64,000 bases of DNA, from NCBI RefSeq assembly GCF_900109825.1, contig NZ_FOBL01000001.1, positions 62,001 through 126,000 on the forward strand, in the 5' to 3' direction. Positions 54,588 to 62,950 of this stretch are shown here, piece by piece. How positions within the stretch are numbered: the stretch's first letter is position 1; every line of letters starts with the position of its first letter. The DNA is from Alkalibacterium putridalgicola. Lineage in GTDB: Bacteria; Bacillota; Bacilli; Lactobacillales; Carnobacteriaceae_A. The position numbers and the translations under genes are program-made. The notes below the pieces were generated by a model, which saw only the letters and a program-made list of their open reading frames with translations, searched no databases and was not told the origin of the DNA.

Positions 54588-54953
54588 TTAAAAATCGTTT
54601 TGAACTCTGACGCCTTGGACGAACACATTGACAGAACTGGCTTTGATGCCCAGATCATGTTCAAGCTGATATCCAACTCTTTCCTGTACATTTTTAGATA
54701 CTTCCGTGATTTTCGTACCATAACTGACAATGATATAAACGTCTACCGCTATATCTTTGTCTTCCTGTCTTACAACGACACCTTTGGAATAATTGTCTCT
54801 ATTCAGGATCTCATTGATACCATCACGTACTTGATTGCGGCTCGCCATTCCTACGATTCCGAAAATCTCCGTTGCAGCACCACCAACTACAGTGGATATC
54901 ACATCACTGGCCATTTCTATGTTCCCATATTCTGTATTCATTTGAACGCTCAT
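54588..54953 (-). CDS. Asp23/Gls24 family envelope-stress protein (YloU-like)
   Basis: 121-residue single-domain protein of the Asp23/YloU family: GNIEMASDVISTVVGGAATEIFG (in two parts, about 10-32), VAVDVYIIVSYGTKITEVSK (about 69-88) and C-terminal ASSVNVFVQGVR. Members sit at the membrane or cell wall and respond to alkaline or envelope stress; the copy beside fakA is conserved in Firmicutes. AAAGGAG precedes the ATG. Confidence 0.92.
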   Translation of the reverse strand: MSVQMNTEYGNIEMASDVISTVVGGAATEIFGIVGMASRNQVRDGINEILNRDNYSKGVVVRQEDKDIAVDVYIIVSYGTKITEVSKNVQERVGYQLEHDLGIKASSVNVFVQGVRVQNDF

Positions 54954-55321
54954 ATTGCAATCTCCTTTCGGTTTACAAGATTTTTTTTACATTGTTAATT
55001 TCCTCTGATATTCAAACATATTTTAGCATACTGCACCTGATAAAAAAAGATGGTGTCTCTATGCCTGTTTGCTTATGCATCCAAAAGTTTTGTGTAGTAC
55101 ACACTCTACCTAGTATACACTGTAATGGTTAGATTTTGTAGGGAGTATTCCAGTTTAATGTATAAAAAGTTGTTTTCCGTCTACTTACCCGGCCTCTGTA
55201 AAGGTAAAACACTTGATTCTTTTTTTAAAAACCACTTGCTTCATACGCATAATTATGATATTTTATATAAGTATGAGTTAGCTTTATTTATTTGAGCTAG
55301 GCACGAAGGAGGAGAAAAAGA
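54954..55321. other. Divergent intergenic region between the Asp23-family gene and rpmB
   Basis: 368 bases without a gene. On the minus side TGCTAAAAT (55020-55028) is an extended -10 element with no clear -35, probably serving the Asp23-family gene. On the plus side the rpmB promoter is at 55236-55264. The middle (about 55085-55130) has short GTGTA/TACAC and GTATAC inverted repeats, and a weak TTACC/GGTAA hairpin lies near 55186-55208. No longer reading frame is convincing. Confidence 0.6.
55236..55264 (+). promoter_or_regulatory. Promoter of rpmB
   Basis: TTGCTT (55236-55241), 17 bases, TATTTT (55259-55264), 57 bases before the ATG. Confidence 0.6.
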
Positions 55322-55510
55322 ATGGCTAAAGAATGTTTTGTAACTGGACGTAAAGCTAGAAGCGGAAATAATCGCTCTCACGCTAATAACAAATCTAAAC
55401 GTACCTTCGGTGCGAACTTACAAAAAGTTCGTATTATGGTTGATGGTAAACCTCAAAAAGTTTGGGTTTCAGCTCGCGCTTTGAAATCAGGTAAAGTTGA
55501 ACGCGTTTAA
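55322..55510 (+). CDS. rpmB: 50S ribosomal protein L28
   Basis: 62-residue basic protein of the large subunit. [20 protein letters not shown] at the N terminus, [14 protein letters not shown] and the C-terminal [16 protein letters not shown] match bacterial L28. Only one Cys is present, so this is not the zinc-ribbon form. AAGGAGG precedes the ATG. Divergent from the Asp23-family gene and convergent with thiN, the usual Firmicute arrangement. Confidence 0.98.
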   Translation: MAKECFVTGRKARSGNNRSHANNKSKRTFGANLQKVRIMVDGKPQKVWVSARALKSGKVERV

Positions 55511-55516
55511 AAACGA

Positions 55517-55566
55517 AAAAGAACGGATATCAAGGGAACAATTCCTTTAGATATCCGTTCTTTTTA
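55517..55566. terminator. Bidirectional terminator between rpmB and thiN
   Basis: AAAGAACGGATATC pairs with GATATCCGTTCTTT around an 18-base loop, with T tracts on both strands; it serves both convergent genes. Confidence 0.95.
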
Positions 55567-56211
55567 TTTATCACCGCTTTGGATCACGGCCAGCAGACCT
55601 GTGCTGAATGAAAACCGGCATTCCTTCTCCAGAAATTCATTACTGACCAGCGCTCTTGGATAGGAATAAGACTCTTTATCAAGAGGATATTTGACACCTC
55701 TAAGCGTCAGCTCTTCGATCGGCGTCATGCCAATGAAGGATAAGTATTGCCGGGCTGTGTCCTTCACGAGCGTATGACTTCCCGGTGGATAAAACGTGAT
55801 CGTGTTTGTTTTATTGTATAACGTCATCCGGCCGATCGCTTTTTTGAACCTCGGCTGATAGACCATATAGAAAATACTCAACAGATGATCCAGTCGACCG
55901 CCAGACCAGTTATAGATCCTGATGTCACTTACTGTTTCATCATTAACAGCGATCTTTAAGGCGATTTCGGCATCTGTATCATCTTTATCGGAATCAAATT
56001 CATGGAAGGATTCCGCTGATGACCGAAGAGCCGCTTTTTCTTCAGGTGTCACGGAATCAAAATCCCCAACCGCTATAGTGACGCCGATATCCCTGGACAG
56101 GCACTCAAACGCGCCTCTGTCCACTCCTATCACGCTATCTCCCTGCCTGGGTTCAGGGAACACCGCTTGTTCTGCCGGCGCTCCAAGAACGATGTGAGCC
56201 GTCTTAGGCAC
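55564..56211 (-). CDS. thiN: Thiamine pyrophosphokinase
   Basis: Makes thiamine diphosphate from thiamine and ATP. 215 residues: VIGVDRGAFECLSRDIGVTI (about 27-46), VGDFDSVTPEEK (metal/ATP aspartates, about 48-59), DKDDTDAEIAL (about 74-84) and the C-terminal beta domain with WSGGRLDHLLS (about 101-111). The start is GTG inside the end of rpe (8-base overlap). Last gene of the prkC-rsgA-rpe-thiN run. Confidence 0.94.
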   Translation of the reverse strand: MPKTAHIVLGAPAEQAVFPEPRQGDSVIGVDRGAFECLSRDIGVTIAVGDFDSVTPEEKAALRSSAESFHEFDSDKDDTDAEIALKIAVNDETVSDIRIYNWSGGRLDHLLSIFYMVYQPRFKKAIGRMTLYNKTNTITFYPPGSHTLVKDTARQYLSFIGMTPIEELTLRGVKYPLDKESYSYPRALVSNEFLEKECRFSFSTGLLAVIQSGDK

Positions 56212-56863
56212 TATCCCTCACCGCATTTTTCAAGGCTTCGATGCGTTCTCCAGGATCATCAGAATTGAATACATAAGAACCTGCCACAAAAACATTCGCG
56301 CCTGCTTCCGCACATTCTTTTATAGTCTCAGGATTGATCCCGCCGTCGACTTCAATAAGAAAGTCATAGTCATTCTCTGTTCTCATCTGATCGAGTTTTC
56401 TGATTTTGTTCAATGTTTCCGGAATAAACGACTGGCCACCGAATCCTGGGTTCACGGTCATAACAAGGACCATGTCTACCATAGAAAGAACATCTTCCAG
56501 CAAACTGACTGGGGTAGAAGGATTAATAACGATGCCGGCTTTGACATCAAAACTCTTGATCAGCTGAAGTGCAAGATTGACATGGGCTGTGCTTTCGTAC
56601 TGGATCGATATATAATCTGCTCCAGCCTGAGCGAAATCCTCGACAAAATTCTCCGGATTTTCCACCATCAAGTGACAATCGATCGGCAAGCTGGTATGAG
56701 GTCGGATAGCCTTCACTACATTGGCGCCAAAAGTCAGGTTAGGAACAAAATGACCATCCATCGAATCGACATGGATCCAGTCAGCTCCCCCTTCCTGAGC
56801 CGTGAGGATGTCATCTTTTAGATTTGCAAAGTCAGCACTTAATATCGAAGGTGCGATTTTCAT
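56204..56863 (-). CDS. rpe: Ribulose-phosphate 3-epimerase
   Basis: Interconverts ribulose-5- and xylulose-5-phosphate in the pentose phosphate pathway. 219 residues of the TIM-barrel family: APSILSADFANLKDD (about 4-18), HVDSMDGHFVPNLTFG (metal His/Asp, about 32-47), DCHLMVENPE, MTVNPGFGGQSF and VDGGINPETIK (about 173-183). It begins with the TAATG overlap with the rsgA stop. Confidence 0.97.
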   Translation of the reverse strand: MKIAPSILSADFANLKDDILTAQEGGADWIHVDSMDGHFVPNLTFGANVVKAIRPHTSLPIDCHLMVENPENFVEDFAQAGADYISIQYESTAHVNLALQLIKSFDVKAGIVINPSTPVSLLEDVLSMVDMVLVMTVNPGFGGQSFIPETLNKIRKLDQMRTENDYDFLIEVDGGINPETIKECAEAGANVFVAGSYVFNSDDPGERIEALKNAVRDSA

Positions 56864-57777
56864 TATTTTTCCCCTTTCTTTCCATAACGTGGTTTTCTGT
56901 TTTGGATCTCTTCTAATACCTGTAAATAATTCTTATATCTATGATTTGCGATTTCTCCTTCTTCTACAGCAGCTTTCACTGCACAATCCGGTTCATTCTG
57001 GTGAATACAGCTGCTGAATCGGCAGTCTTTGCCCTTTTCCCAAATTTCAGGAAAACATTCGCTCAGTTCCTGTTCTGTGATGTCATCAAACTGAATAGCA
57101 CTGAACCCCGGTGTATCCGCGATCAGACTTCCCATCACAGGGATCAGCTCCACGTGGCGGGTCGTATGGCGCCCTCTGCCCAGAGATTTCGATGTGCCGG
57201 CGGTTTTGATATTCAACTGCGGGTCTATCTTGTTCAGCAACGTGGATTTCCCTGCTCCAGACTGTCCTATAAAGACGACCGTTTTATCTTCTACATAAGG
57301 TTGCAGGCTTTCTTTGATATCTTCCGGCTCCATAGTCTTGCCCTGTTCAGGCAAGATGACTGCATAACCGATTTTTTCATAATCTTTACAGATGGTCTTG
57401 ACCCTATTATACTCTGCTTCGCTGGCAATGTCTGTTTTTGTTACATAGATGAGCGGTTGAATGTCTTTATATTCAACCGAAACCAGGAATCGATCTAATA
57501 GAGACGTTGAGAAATCAGGATCACTTATGGACATCACAATGATCCCCAAATCAATATTGGACACTGATGGTCTTTCCAGTTCGTTTTTTCTCGGAAGAAT
57601 GGTTTCCAGACTACCTTCCTGTTCGGTTCCAAAACTGAATTCGACATAATCACCAACTAAAGGTGTGATCTTTTTTTTTCGAAAAATCCCCCGTGCGCGT
57701 GTCTGATAGACTGTACCTTCTGCTGTTTTGATATAGTAAAACCCGCTTAACGCTTTTATGATCTGGCCTTTATTCAC
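56863..57777 (-). CDS. rsgA: Ribosome small-subunit GTPase RsgA
   Basis: Circularly permuted GTPase that checks late 30S maturation. 304 residues: N-terminal OB fold (about 1-65), then G4 TKTD, G1 GQSGAGKSTLLNKI (about 174-187), G3 DTPGFS (about 221-226), and a zinc site with CRFSSCIHQNEPDCAV (about 253-268). The start is GTG with AAAGGA upstream. Lies between prkC and rpe, the conserved Firmicute order. Confidence 0.96.
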   Translation of the reverse strand: MNKGQIIKALSGFYYIKTAEGTVYQTRARGIFRKKKITPLVGDYVEFSFGTEQEGSLETILPRKNELERPSVSNIDLGIIVMSISDPDFSTSLLDRFLVSVEYKDIQPLIYVTKTDIASEAEYNRVKTICKDYEKIGYAVILPEQGKTMEPEDIKESLQPYVEDKTVVFIGQSGAGKSTLLNKIDPQLNIKTAGTSKSLGRGRHTTRHVELIPVMGSLIADTPGFSAIQFDDITEQELSECFPEIWEKGKDCRFSSCIHQNEPDCAVKAAVEEGEIANHRYKNYLQVLEEIQNRKPRYGKKGEK

Positions 57778-57792
57778 GCTCTCACATCCTTT

Positions 57793-59796
57793 CTAATTAT
57801 TCGGTGTTATTCCAGATTCTTCCATGATTATTTCACCATTCCTCAAGACTCTGTAACTAGCCGTCTCATCTTCCAGGACGCTGAAGGAAATGATTTCCAT
57901 AGTGTCTTCATAAATATCAAACTCACGGTAGATGTCGTCGTACGTATTTTCAGCATCGTCGACATAAATCTCGATATGATTCGGTTCTTCAACAATCTCT
58001 TCGGGCTGCGTTCCGCCATTTTCTTCTGTATTCTCCGTCTCAGTCTCTTCCTGGGTATCAACGTATTCGATCGTTATACCCCGGTCAAAAGAAATGATTT
58101 CCGGTTCCTCTGGCCCTGTGGAGAAGACCACAGATATACGGGAACCGTTATAAACAAGAGATCCTGGTTCTGGCGACTGACTTGCAACTTGTCCTTCAGG
58201 AATGGAATCGTGCGGTTCGCGTGTGATCGTGACAGAAAGATTATAGTCATCTGCGTATCTCTCGACTCCTTCAAGAGAATAACCGGTAAGATTGATCAGA
58301 TCATGACCTTCCGGGCCTTCACTGACAGTAAAGACCATCGTGGATTCACTTGGGATCACTTCTTCTCCTGAATCGATACTCTGTGAAATGATATCCCCTT
58401 CAGGAATAGAAGGATGGTTGTCATTTTCTCTTTCCACAGTAAAACCAAGGTCTGTCAATTCGGCTCTGGACTCTTCATAAACTTCGCCCTCATAATCCCC
58501 GACCGTTACCGGCATCTTTCCAAGACTGACATACACATCGACCTCGCTGGTTTCTCTTAAAGTTGAGCCAGCTGCAGGATTTGACTTAATGATCCGGCCT
58601 TCCTCTATTTCTTCATCATTTTGTTCGACCCTTTCCCCTATACCCAAGTTGAGTGTTTCCAGTTCCGTCAATGCCTCTTCTGTGGTCAGTCCAGCTAAAT
58701 CCGGTACTTGAACCTCTTGAGGTTGAGAAAAAATAAAGGCGAGTACACTCAGCACAGAGATGATTAAAAAGATGATGATAAGCACTAAGACTTTCTTGCG
58801 TTTCGTCGTTTTTACTGATTGTGAGCGATTAAGCGCCTTTTTCTTTGCGGATGTCTTTTCATCTACAGGCGCTGACTCCTCCGATTCTTCTTTCTGCTTG
58901 GGTGGTATGACCGGTTTAAGTATCCGAGTTCTGTCGTCACTCATATCTTCTGGTACAAATTTAGGTTCTCTGGTTCTATCTGAAGAAAGAGCGGTCTGCA
59001 AATCTTCTTTCATTGCATGCACAGACTGATACCGCTTCTCAGGTTCTTTGGCCGTCGCTTTCAAGACCACGTTCTCAAGAGCCTGAGGGAGGGAGGCGTC
59101 CTTATCTCTAAGAGAAGGTATCTCATTCTGAAAGTGCTTGAGTGCTATGGAAACCGGCGACTCTCCGTCAAAAGGGACATGTCCGGCCAGCAGCTCATAA
59201 AGGAGTATGCCAAGCGAGTAAATATCTGACTGCTTGGTCGCCATACTTCCTCGTGCCTGTTCAGGAGAAATATAATGCACAGAACCCAGCAGCGAGTTGG
59301 TCTGTGTGATCGAGTTTTCTGACAGCGCCACAGCAATCCCAAAGTCTGTTATCTTTATCGTTTCATCATGTGCGATAAGTATGTTCTGGGGCTTTAGATC
59401 TCTATGGATGATATTGTGTCTGTGCGCATACTCTACGGCATTCAATATCTGTGTCATGAAATTCACGGTTTTCTTGTACGGAATAGGGTGATGAGCTTTA
59501 ATGTATTCTTTTAAGTCATAACCTTCCACATATTCCATAACGATATAGGGGGTTTCGTCTTCTCCAACATCAACGACATTCACGATGTTCGAATGAAGCA
59601 GCTCCGTGGTGGACAAGGCCTCTCTTTTGAATCGGCGAATACTGGCTTCGTCATTGTGGAAATTATAAGCCATAAGCTTAACAGCCACCTGACGCTCAAG
59701 GATCAGATCTTCAGCTAAAAACACTTTGGCCATGCCACCTGAGCCGATTTCCCTGATCAGCTTATACCGGTCATTTATTCTTTCTCCAGCCTTCAT
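57793..59796 (-). CDS. prkC: PASTA-domain Ser/Thr protein kinase PrkC/StkP
   Basis: Membrane kinase that senses cell-wall fragments and controls division and wall synthesis. 667 residues: kinase domain (about 11-275) with GSGGMAKVF, AVKLM (Lys), HRDLKPQN (about 133-140), DFGIAV and SPEQARG; basic juxtamembrane linker; one transmembrane helix (about 338-360, VLVLIIIFLIISVLSVLAFI); three PASTA repeats (about 363-430, 431-500, 501-568); and a C-terminal extracellular module (about 570-667) rich in Glu and Asp. AAAGGAGG is located in the end of stp and the ATG directly follows the stp stop. Confidence 0.96.
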   Translation of the reverse strand: MKAGERINDRYKLIREIGSGGMAKVFLAEDLILERQVAVKLMAYNFHNDEASIRRFKREALSTTELLHSNIVNVVDVGEDETPYIVMEYVEGYDLKEYIKAHHPIPYKKTVNFMTQILNAVEYAHRHNIIHRDLKPQNILIAHDETIKITDFGIAVALSENSITQTNSLLGSVHYISPEQARGSMATKQSDIYSLGILLYELLAGHVPFDGESPVSIALKHFQNEIPSLRDKDASLPQALENVVLKATAKEPEKRYQSVHAMKEDLQTALSSDRTREPKFVPEDMSDDRTRILKPVIPPKQKEESEESAPVDEKTSAKKKALNRSQSVKTTKRKKVLVLIIIFLIISVLSVLAFIFSQPQEVQVPDLAGLTTEEALTELETLNLGIGERVEQNDEEIEEGRIIKSNPAAGSTLRETSEVDVYVSLGKMPVTVGDYEGEVYEESRAELTDLGFTVERENDNHPSIPEGDIISQSIDSGEEVIPSESTMVFTVSEGPEGHDLINLTGYSLEGVERYADDYNLSVTITREPHDSIPEGQVASQSPEPGSLVYNGSRISVVFSTGPEEPEIISFDRGITIEYVDTQEETETENTEENGGTQPEEIVEEPNHIEIYVDDAENTYDDIYREFDIYEDTMEIISFSVLEDETASYRVLRNGEIIMEESGITPNN

Positions 59797-60555
59797 TTAT
59801 TCATCCTCCTTTCCTTTATCAGTTGAATCTGATTTATTTTCGATCAGACACATGGTTATGTTATCGGTCGAACCGTTCTGTAAAGCATATTCAGTCATGA
59901 TATTCGCCTTGTCACTTAAAGACCGCTTTCCTCTAAGCACCTTGTCCATCAATGGCTGATCGACACCGTTTGACAAACCGTCTGAACAAAGCATGAGCAG
60001 CGAGTCATCGGTCTGCTTTAAATAGAAAAAATCGACAGCCACTTTGTCGAACACACCCAGCGAGCGGGTAAGTGTATGGCGTTGGCGATGATTTCTGGCT
60101 TCTTCATCAGATATTTCTCCTTTTAGTCTCAGTTCATTGGCAAACGAGTGATCTTCGGTCACGAGCTCCAGTCCGTTCTGGTCCAGATAATAAGCGCGAC
60201 TGTCCCCAACATTCCCGACGACGATTTCATCATTTATAAATGCTGATGTGACGAGCGTTGTGCCCATTCCATCCAGATCACTGTAAGTCTTTGCTATCCT
60301 GTAGATTCTCTGATTCTCCAGATTGATATGCTGATCAAGCCATTCGCTTGCTTCAGGCCCATTGCTGAACGCTGTTTCTTTCCAATGGTTACCTATCTGA
60401 AGCACAGCCATTTCACTTGCTATATCCCCGGCTTTATGTCCTCCCATCCCATCACACAGGACAGCTAAGAGCTGGTTGTCTTTATTTAAAAACGTCTCAA
60501 CGTAATCCTGATTGATCGAACGTTTACCGATGTGGGTTTTCTTAAAAATTTTCAG
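59797..60555 (-). CDS. stp: PP2C-family Ser/Thr phosphatase Stp/PrpC, apparent CTG start
   Basis: Dephosphorylates PrkC and its substrates; 252 residues. Metal-binding motifs CDGMGGHKAGD (about 34-44), NVGDSRAYYL (about 108) and LCSDGLSNGV (about 168), and SVDNIT-like STDNITMCLI near the end. The first ATG in frame (60447) would remove the conserved N terminus, including KTHIGKRSINQDYVE and the metal Asp. Between an upstream in-frame TGA and that ATG there is no ATG, GTG or TTG; CTG at 60553-60555 follows GGAG by nine bases and gives the normal family N terminus and length. The gene therefore appears to use CTG, barring a sequence error. Confidence 0.9.
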   Translation of the reverse strand: MKIFKKTHIGKRSINQDYVETFLNKDNQLLAVLCDGMGGHKAGDIASEMAVLQIGNHWKETAFSNGPEASEWLDQHINLENQRIYRIAKTYSDLDGMGTTLVTSAFINDEIVVGNVGDSRAYYLDQNGLELVTEDHSFANELRLKGEISDEEARNHRQRHTLTRSLGVFDKVAVDFFYLKQTDDSLLMLCSDGLSNGVDQPLMDKVLRGKRSLSDKANIMTEYALQNGSTDNITMCLIENKSDSTDKGKEDE

Positions 60556-60648
60556 TTTCTCTCACTCCTGCTTAACTTGATTTCATGATTGCTATGTAAT
60601 GGCGGAAAGCCTGACTTTAAGTGTCAGAGACTTCCCACCACCTTAGGT

Positions 60649-61998
60649 TCAGTATTTAACCAAACTTGCAATAAAGAACCCGTCTGTATCAAAATAATGC
60701 GGGTATAAATTGACAAGACCTTCTTTGGAAAGCTGAACAGCCTTTTTATGTGTAAAGACCGGTTCAAGTTTGAACTCCTGGTGTTCTTTCAAAAATGCTT
60801 CGATCACTTCGTTGTTCTCTTTGAGTGTGATGGTACAGGTACTGTATATCAGTCGTCCGCCTTTTTTCAAAAGGGGTGCGACACTGTCCAGGATATCTCC
60901 CTGAACTTTCTGCAGAGCATAGATATCATCCAGTGTTTTCTGATATCTGATGTCCGGCTTCCGTTTCATCAATCCCAGACCGGAACACGGCGCATCGACA
61001 AGGATCTTATCGAATGACTGAGCCTCAAATGCATCGCTGACTTTTCTTGCATCCATCGGACGTGTCCTGATCAGTGATGACATTCCAAGACGTTCAGCAT
61101 TTTCCTCAACTTTTTTCAGCTTGTTTTTATTCAGATCCAGAGCAGTGACAGATCCGGACGATCCGTCGAGATAAGAGGCCATATGTGTAGTCTTTCCGCC
61201 CGGTGCAGCACAGGCATCCAGGATATTGTCACCCTCGTCTATCTGCATCGCTTCTGCGACCAGCATGGAGCTTTCATCCTGAATCGTAATGGTGCCGTTT
61301 TTAAACAGTTCCGAGCTCACTGGCAGTCCGTTCTCGCATATCAGTCCATCTCTGGCGATCTGGCTCGGTCTGACTTCGTAGCCTTCATCATTTAATTGAC
61401 CGATGACCTCGTCCATCGGCTTCATCTGAGTATTGACGCGCAGGCTCACTTTCGCTCGTTTAGATAAAGACTGAAGGATTTTTTCAGTTTCAACGATACC
61501 TACTTCTTCTATGAGGAGTTCGATCATCCAAACCGGAAAGCTGTATCTGATCGACAGGTACTTAACCGAGTCCGTGATTTTTTCAGGAGAACGCACACCC
61601 TGGCGGTCGATACTACGCAGGACACCATTGACGAATCCGGCAATCCCTTTGTGTCCCCTGGCTTTAGCAATACGCACCGCTTCGTTCACGGTCGCATGTG
61701 CAGGTACTTTATCCAGCTGGGTCATCTGATACAAGGAAAGTCTGAGCAGCTGTCTGACCCAGTTTTCAACTTTCTCCGGCTGTTTGATGAACGGCTCGAG
61801 CTGATAGTCCAGAAGCAGCTTGTTCTGGATCACGCCATATACGAGTTCCGTCAACAGTCCTCTATCCTTGTCTGACAACTGATTCTTTTTAACCGCTTCT
61901 GTGAGCAGCAGATTGCTGAAAGACTGATTCTTTTCGATTTTTTCCAGTATCGTAACAGCAATGTATCGGCTGCTGTGTTTCAGATTATTCGTTGTCAA
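60649..61998 (-). CDS. rsmB: 16S rRNA (cytosine(967)-C(5))-methyltransferase RsmB
   Basis: SAM-dependent rRNA methyltransferase. 449 residues: N-terminal NusB-like RNA-binding domain (about 1-140, AVTILEKIEKNQSFSNLLL), catalytic domain with DACAAPGGKTTHMASYLDG (about 259-277), VDAPCSGLGLMKRKPDIR (about 335, first Cys) and YSTCTITLKENNEV (about 387, catalytic Cys). The start is TTG within the end of fmt (14-base overlap), with GAGGG eight bases upstream. The order fmt-rsmB-stp-prkC is conserved in Firmicutes. Confidence 0.95.
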   Translation of the reverse strand: MTTNNLKHSSRYIAVTILEKIEKNQSFSNLLLTEAVKKNQLSDKDRGLLTELVYGVIQNKLLLDYQLEPFIKQPEKVENWVRQLLRLSLYQMTQLDKVPAHATVNEAVRIAKARGHKGIAGFVNGVLRSIDRQGVRSPEKITDSVKYLSIRYSFPVWMIELLIEEVGIVETEKILQSLSKRAKVSLRVNTQMKPMDEVIGQLNDEGYEVRPSQIARDGLICENGLPVSSELFKNGTITIQDESSMLVAEAMQIDEGDNILDACAAPGGKTTHMASYLDGSSGSVTALDLNKNKLKKVEENAERLGMSSLIRTRPMDARKVSDAFEAQSFDKILVDAPCSGLGLMKRKPDIRYQKTLDDIYALQKVQGDILDSVAPLLKKGGRLIYSTCTITLKENNEVIEAFLKEHQEFKLEPVFTHKKAVQLSKEGLVNLYPHYFDTDGFFIASLVKY

Positions 61999-62935
61999 AG
62001 TGCATTCCCTCTTTTAAATAATTTAAAGCACCAGCCAGAAAATCTCTGATCGGCATTTTCGGTTTGCCGAAAGGCTGAACTTCATGAAGTGACAAGGCTG
62101 TATCGTCTCCACAGGCCACGATGCATTCATTTTTATTCAACTCGACGATCGTTCCCGGCACCTCTTCATTCTTTCTCTTTATCGGTTCAGCTTTCCACAG
62201 TTTGAATCGCTGACCGCTCAAGAGCGTATAGGCACCCGGAAAAGGATTCATTCCCCGTATTTTGTTATGGATCGTTTCAGCTGATTCTTCCCAGTCGACC
62301 TTTTCTTCAGAAGGCTTGATCATTGGAGCATAAGTGACTTCGGATTCTTTTTGTTTCGTCGGAACGATTTCACCGCTGAACAGGTCAGGAAGCGTGTCCA
62401 TCAGCAGATCCCTGCCGAGCAGACTGAGTTTATCAAATAAACTCCCGACTGTGTCTGTCTCTTCGATCGGCAGGCTTCGCTGTGAGAGGATATCTCCAGC
62501 ATCCATTTCTTTCTCCATATACATGATCGTTACACCTGTCTCTGGTTCCCCGTTGATCAAGGCGTAATGGATCGGCGCAGCTCCTCTGTATTTCGGCAGG
62601 AGCGACGCATGGACATTGATCGCTTTGAATGGCGGTGTATGGAGCAGGACGGTCGGGACATATTGACCGTACGCGGCAGTAATCACCAGATCCGGGCTCA
62701 AATTTAAAATGTCTTTCAGTTCATCACTTCCAGACAATTTCTCAGGCTGGAAAACAGGAATATCGTATTCCAAAGCTTTTTTCTTGACGGGAGGAGCAGT
62801 CAGCCGTTTTTTTCTTCCGACTTTTCTATCCGGCTGTGTTACCACGCCGATCACTTCGCACAGAGAATTTTCTGCCAAAGCTTCCAGAATCGGGACTGAA
62901 AAATCCGGTGTGCCCATAAAAATAGCTTTATACAT
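61985..62935 (-). CDS. fmt: Methionyl-tRNA formyltransferase
   Basis: Formylates initiator Met-tRNA. 316 residues: FMGTPDFSVPILEAL (about 6-20), catalytic NVHASLLPKYRGAAPIHYAL (about 108-127, with Asn and His), EKEMDAGDILSQ (catalytic Asp, about 145-156), and the C-terminal tRNA-binding barrel (about 210-305). GAGG precedes the ATG. Located between priA and rsmB. Confidence 0.97.
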   Translation of the reverse strand: MYKAIFMGTPDFSVPILEALAENSLCEVIGVVTQPDRKVGRKKRLTAPPVKKKALEYDIPVFQPEKLSGSDELKDILNLSPDLVITAAYGQYVPTVLLHTPPFKAINVHASLLPKYRGAAPIHYALINGEPETGVTIMYMEKEMDAGDILSQRSLPIEETDTVGSLFDKLSLLGRDLLMDTLPDLFSGEIVPTKQKESEVTYAPMIKPSEEKVDWEESAETIHNKIRGMNPFPGAYTLLSGQRFKLWKAEPIKRKNEEVPGTIVELNKNECIVACGDDTALSLHEVQPFGKPKMPIRDFLAGALNYLKEGMHFDNE

Positions 62936-62950
62936 GTTAAAACCTCAATT

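Noticed and set aside
56941-57498. Plus-strand open frame of 185 codons antisense to rsgA.
   Set aside because: A shadow frame opposite conserved GTPase motifs; no ribosome binding site.
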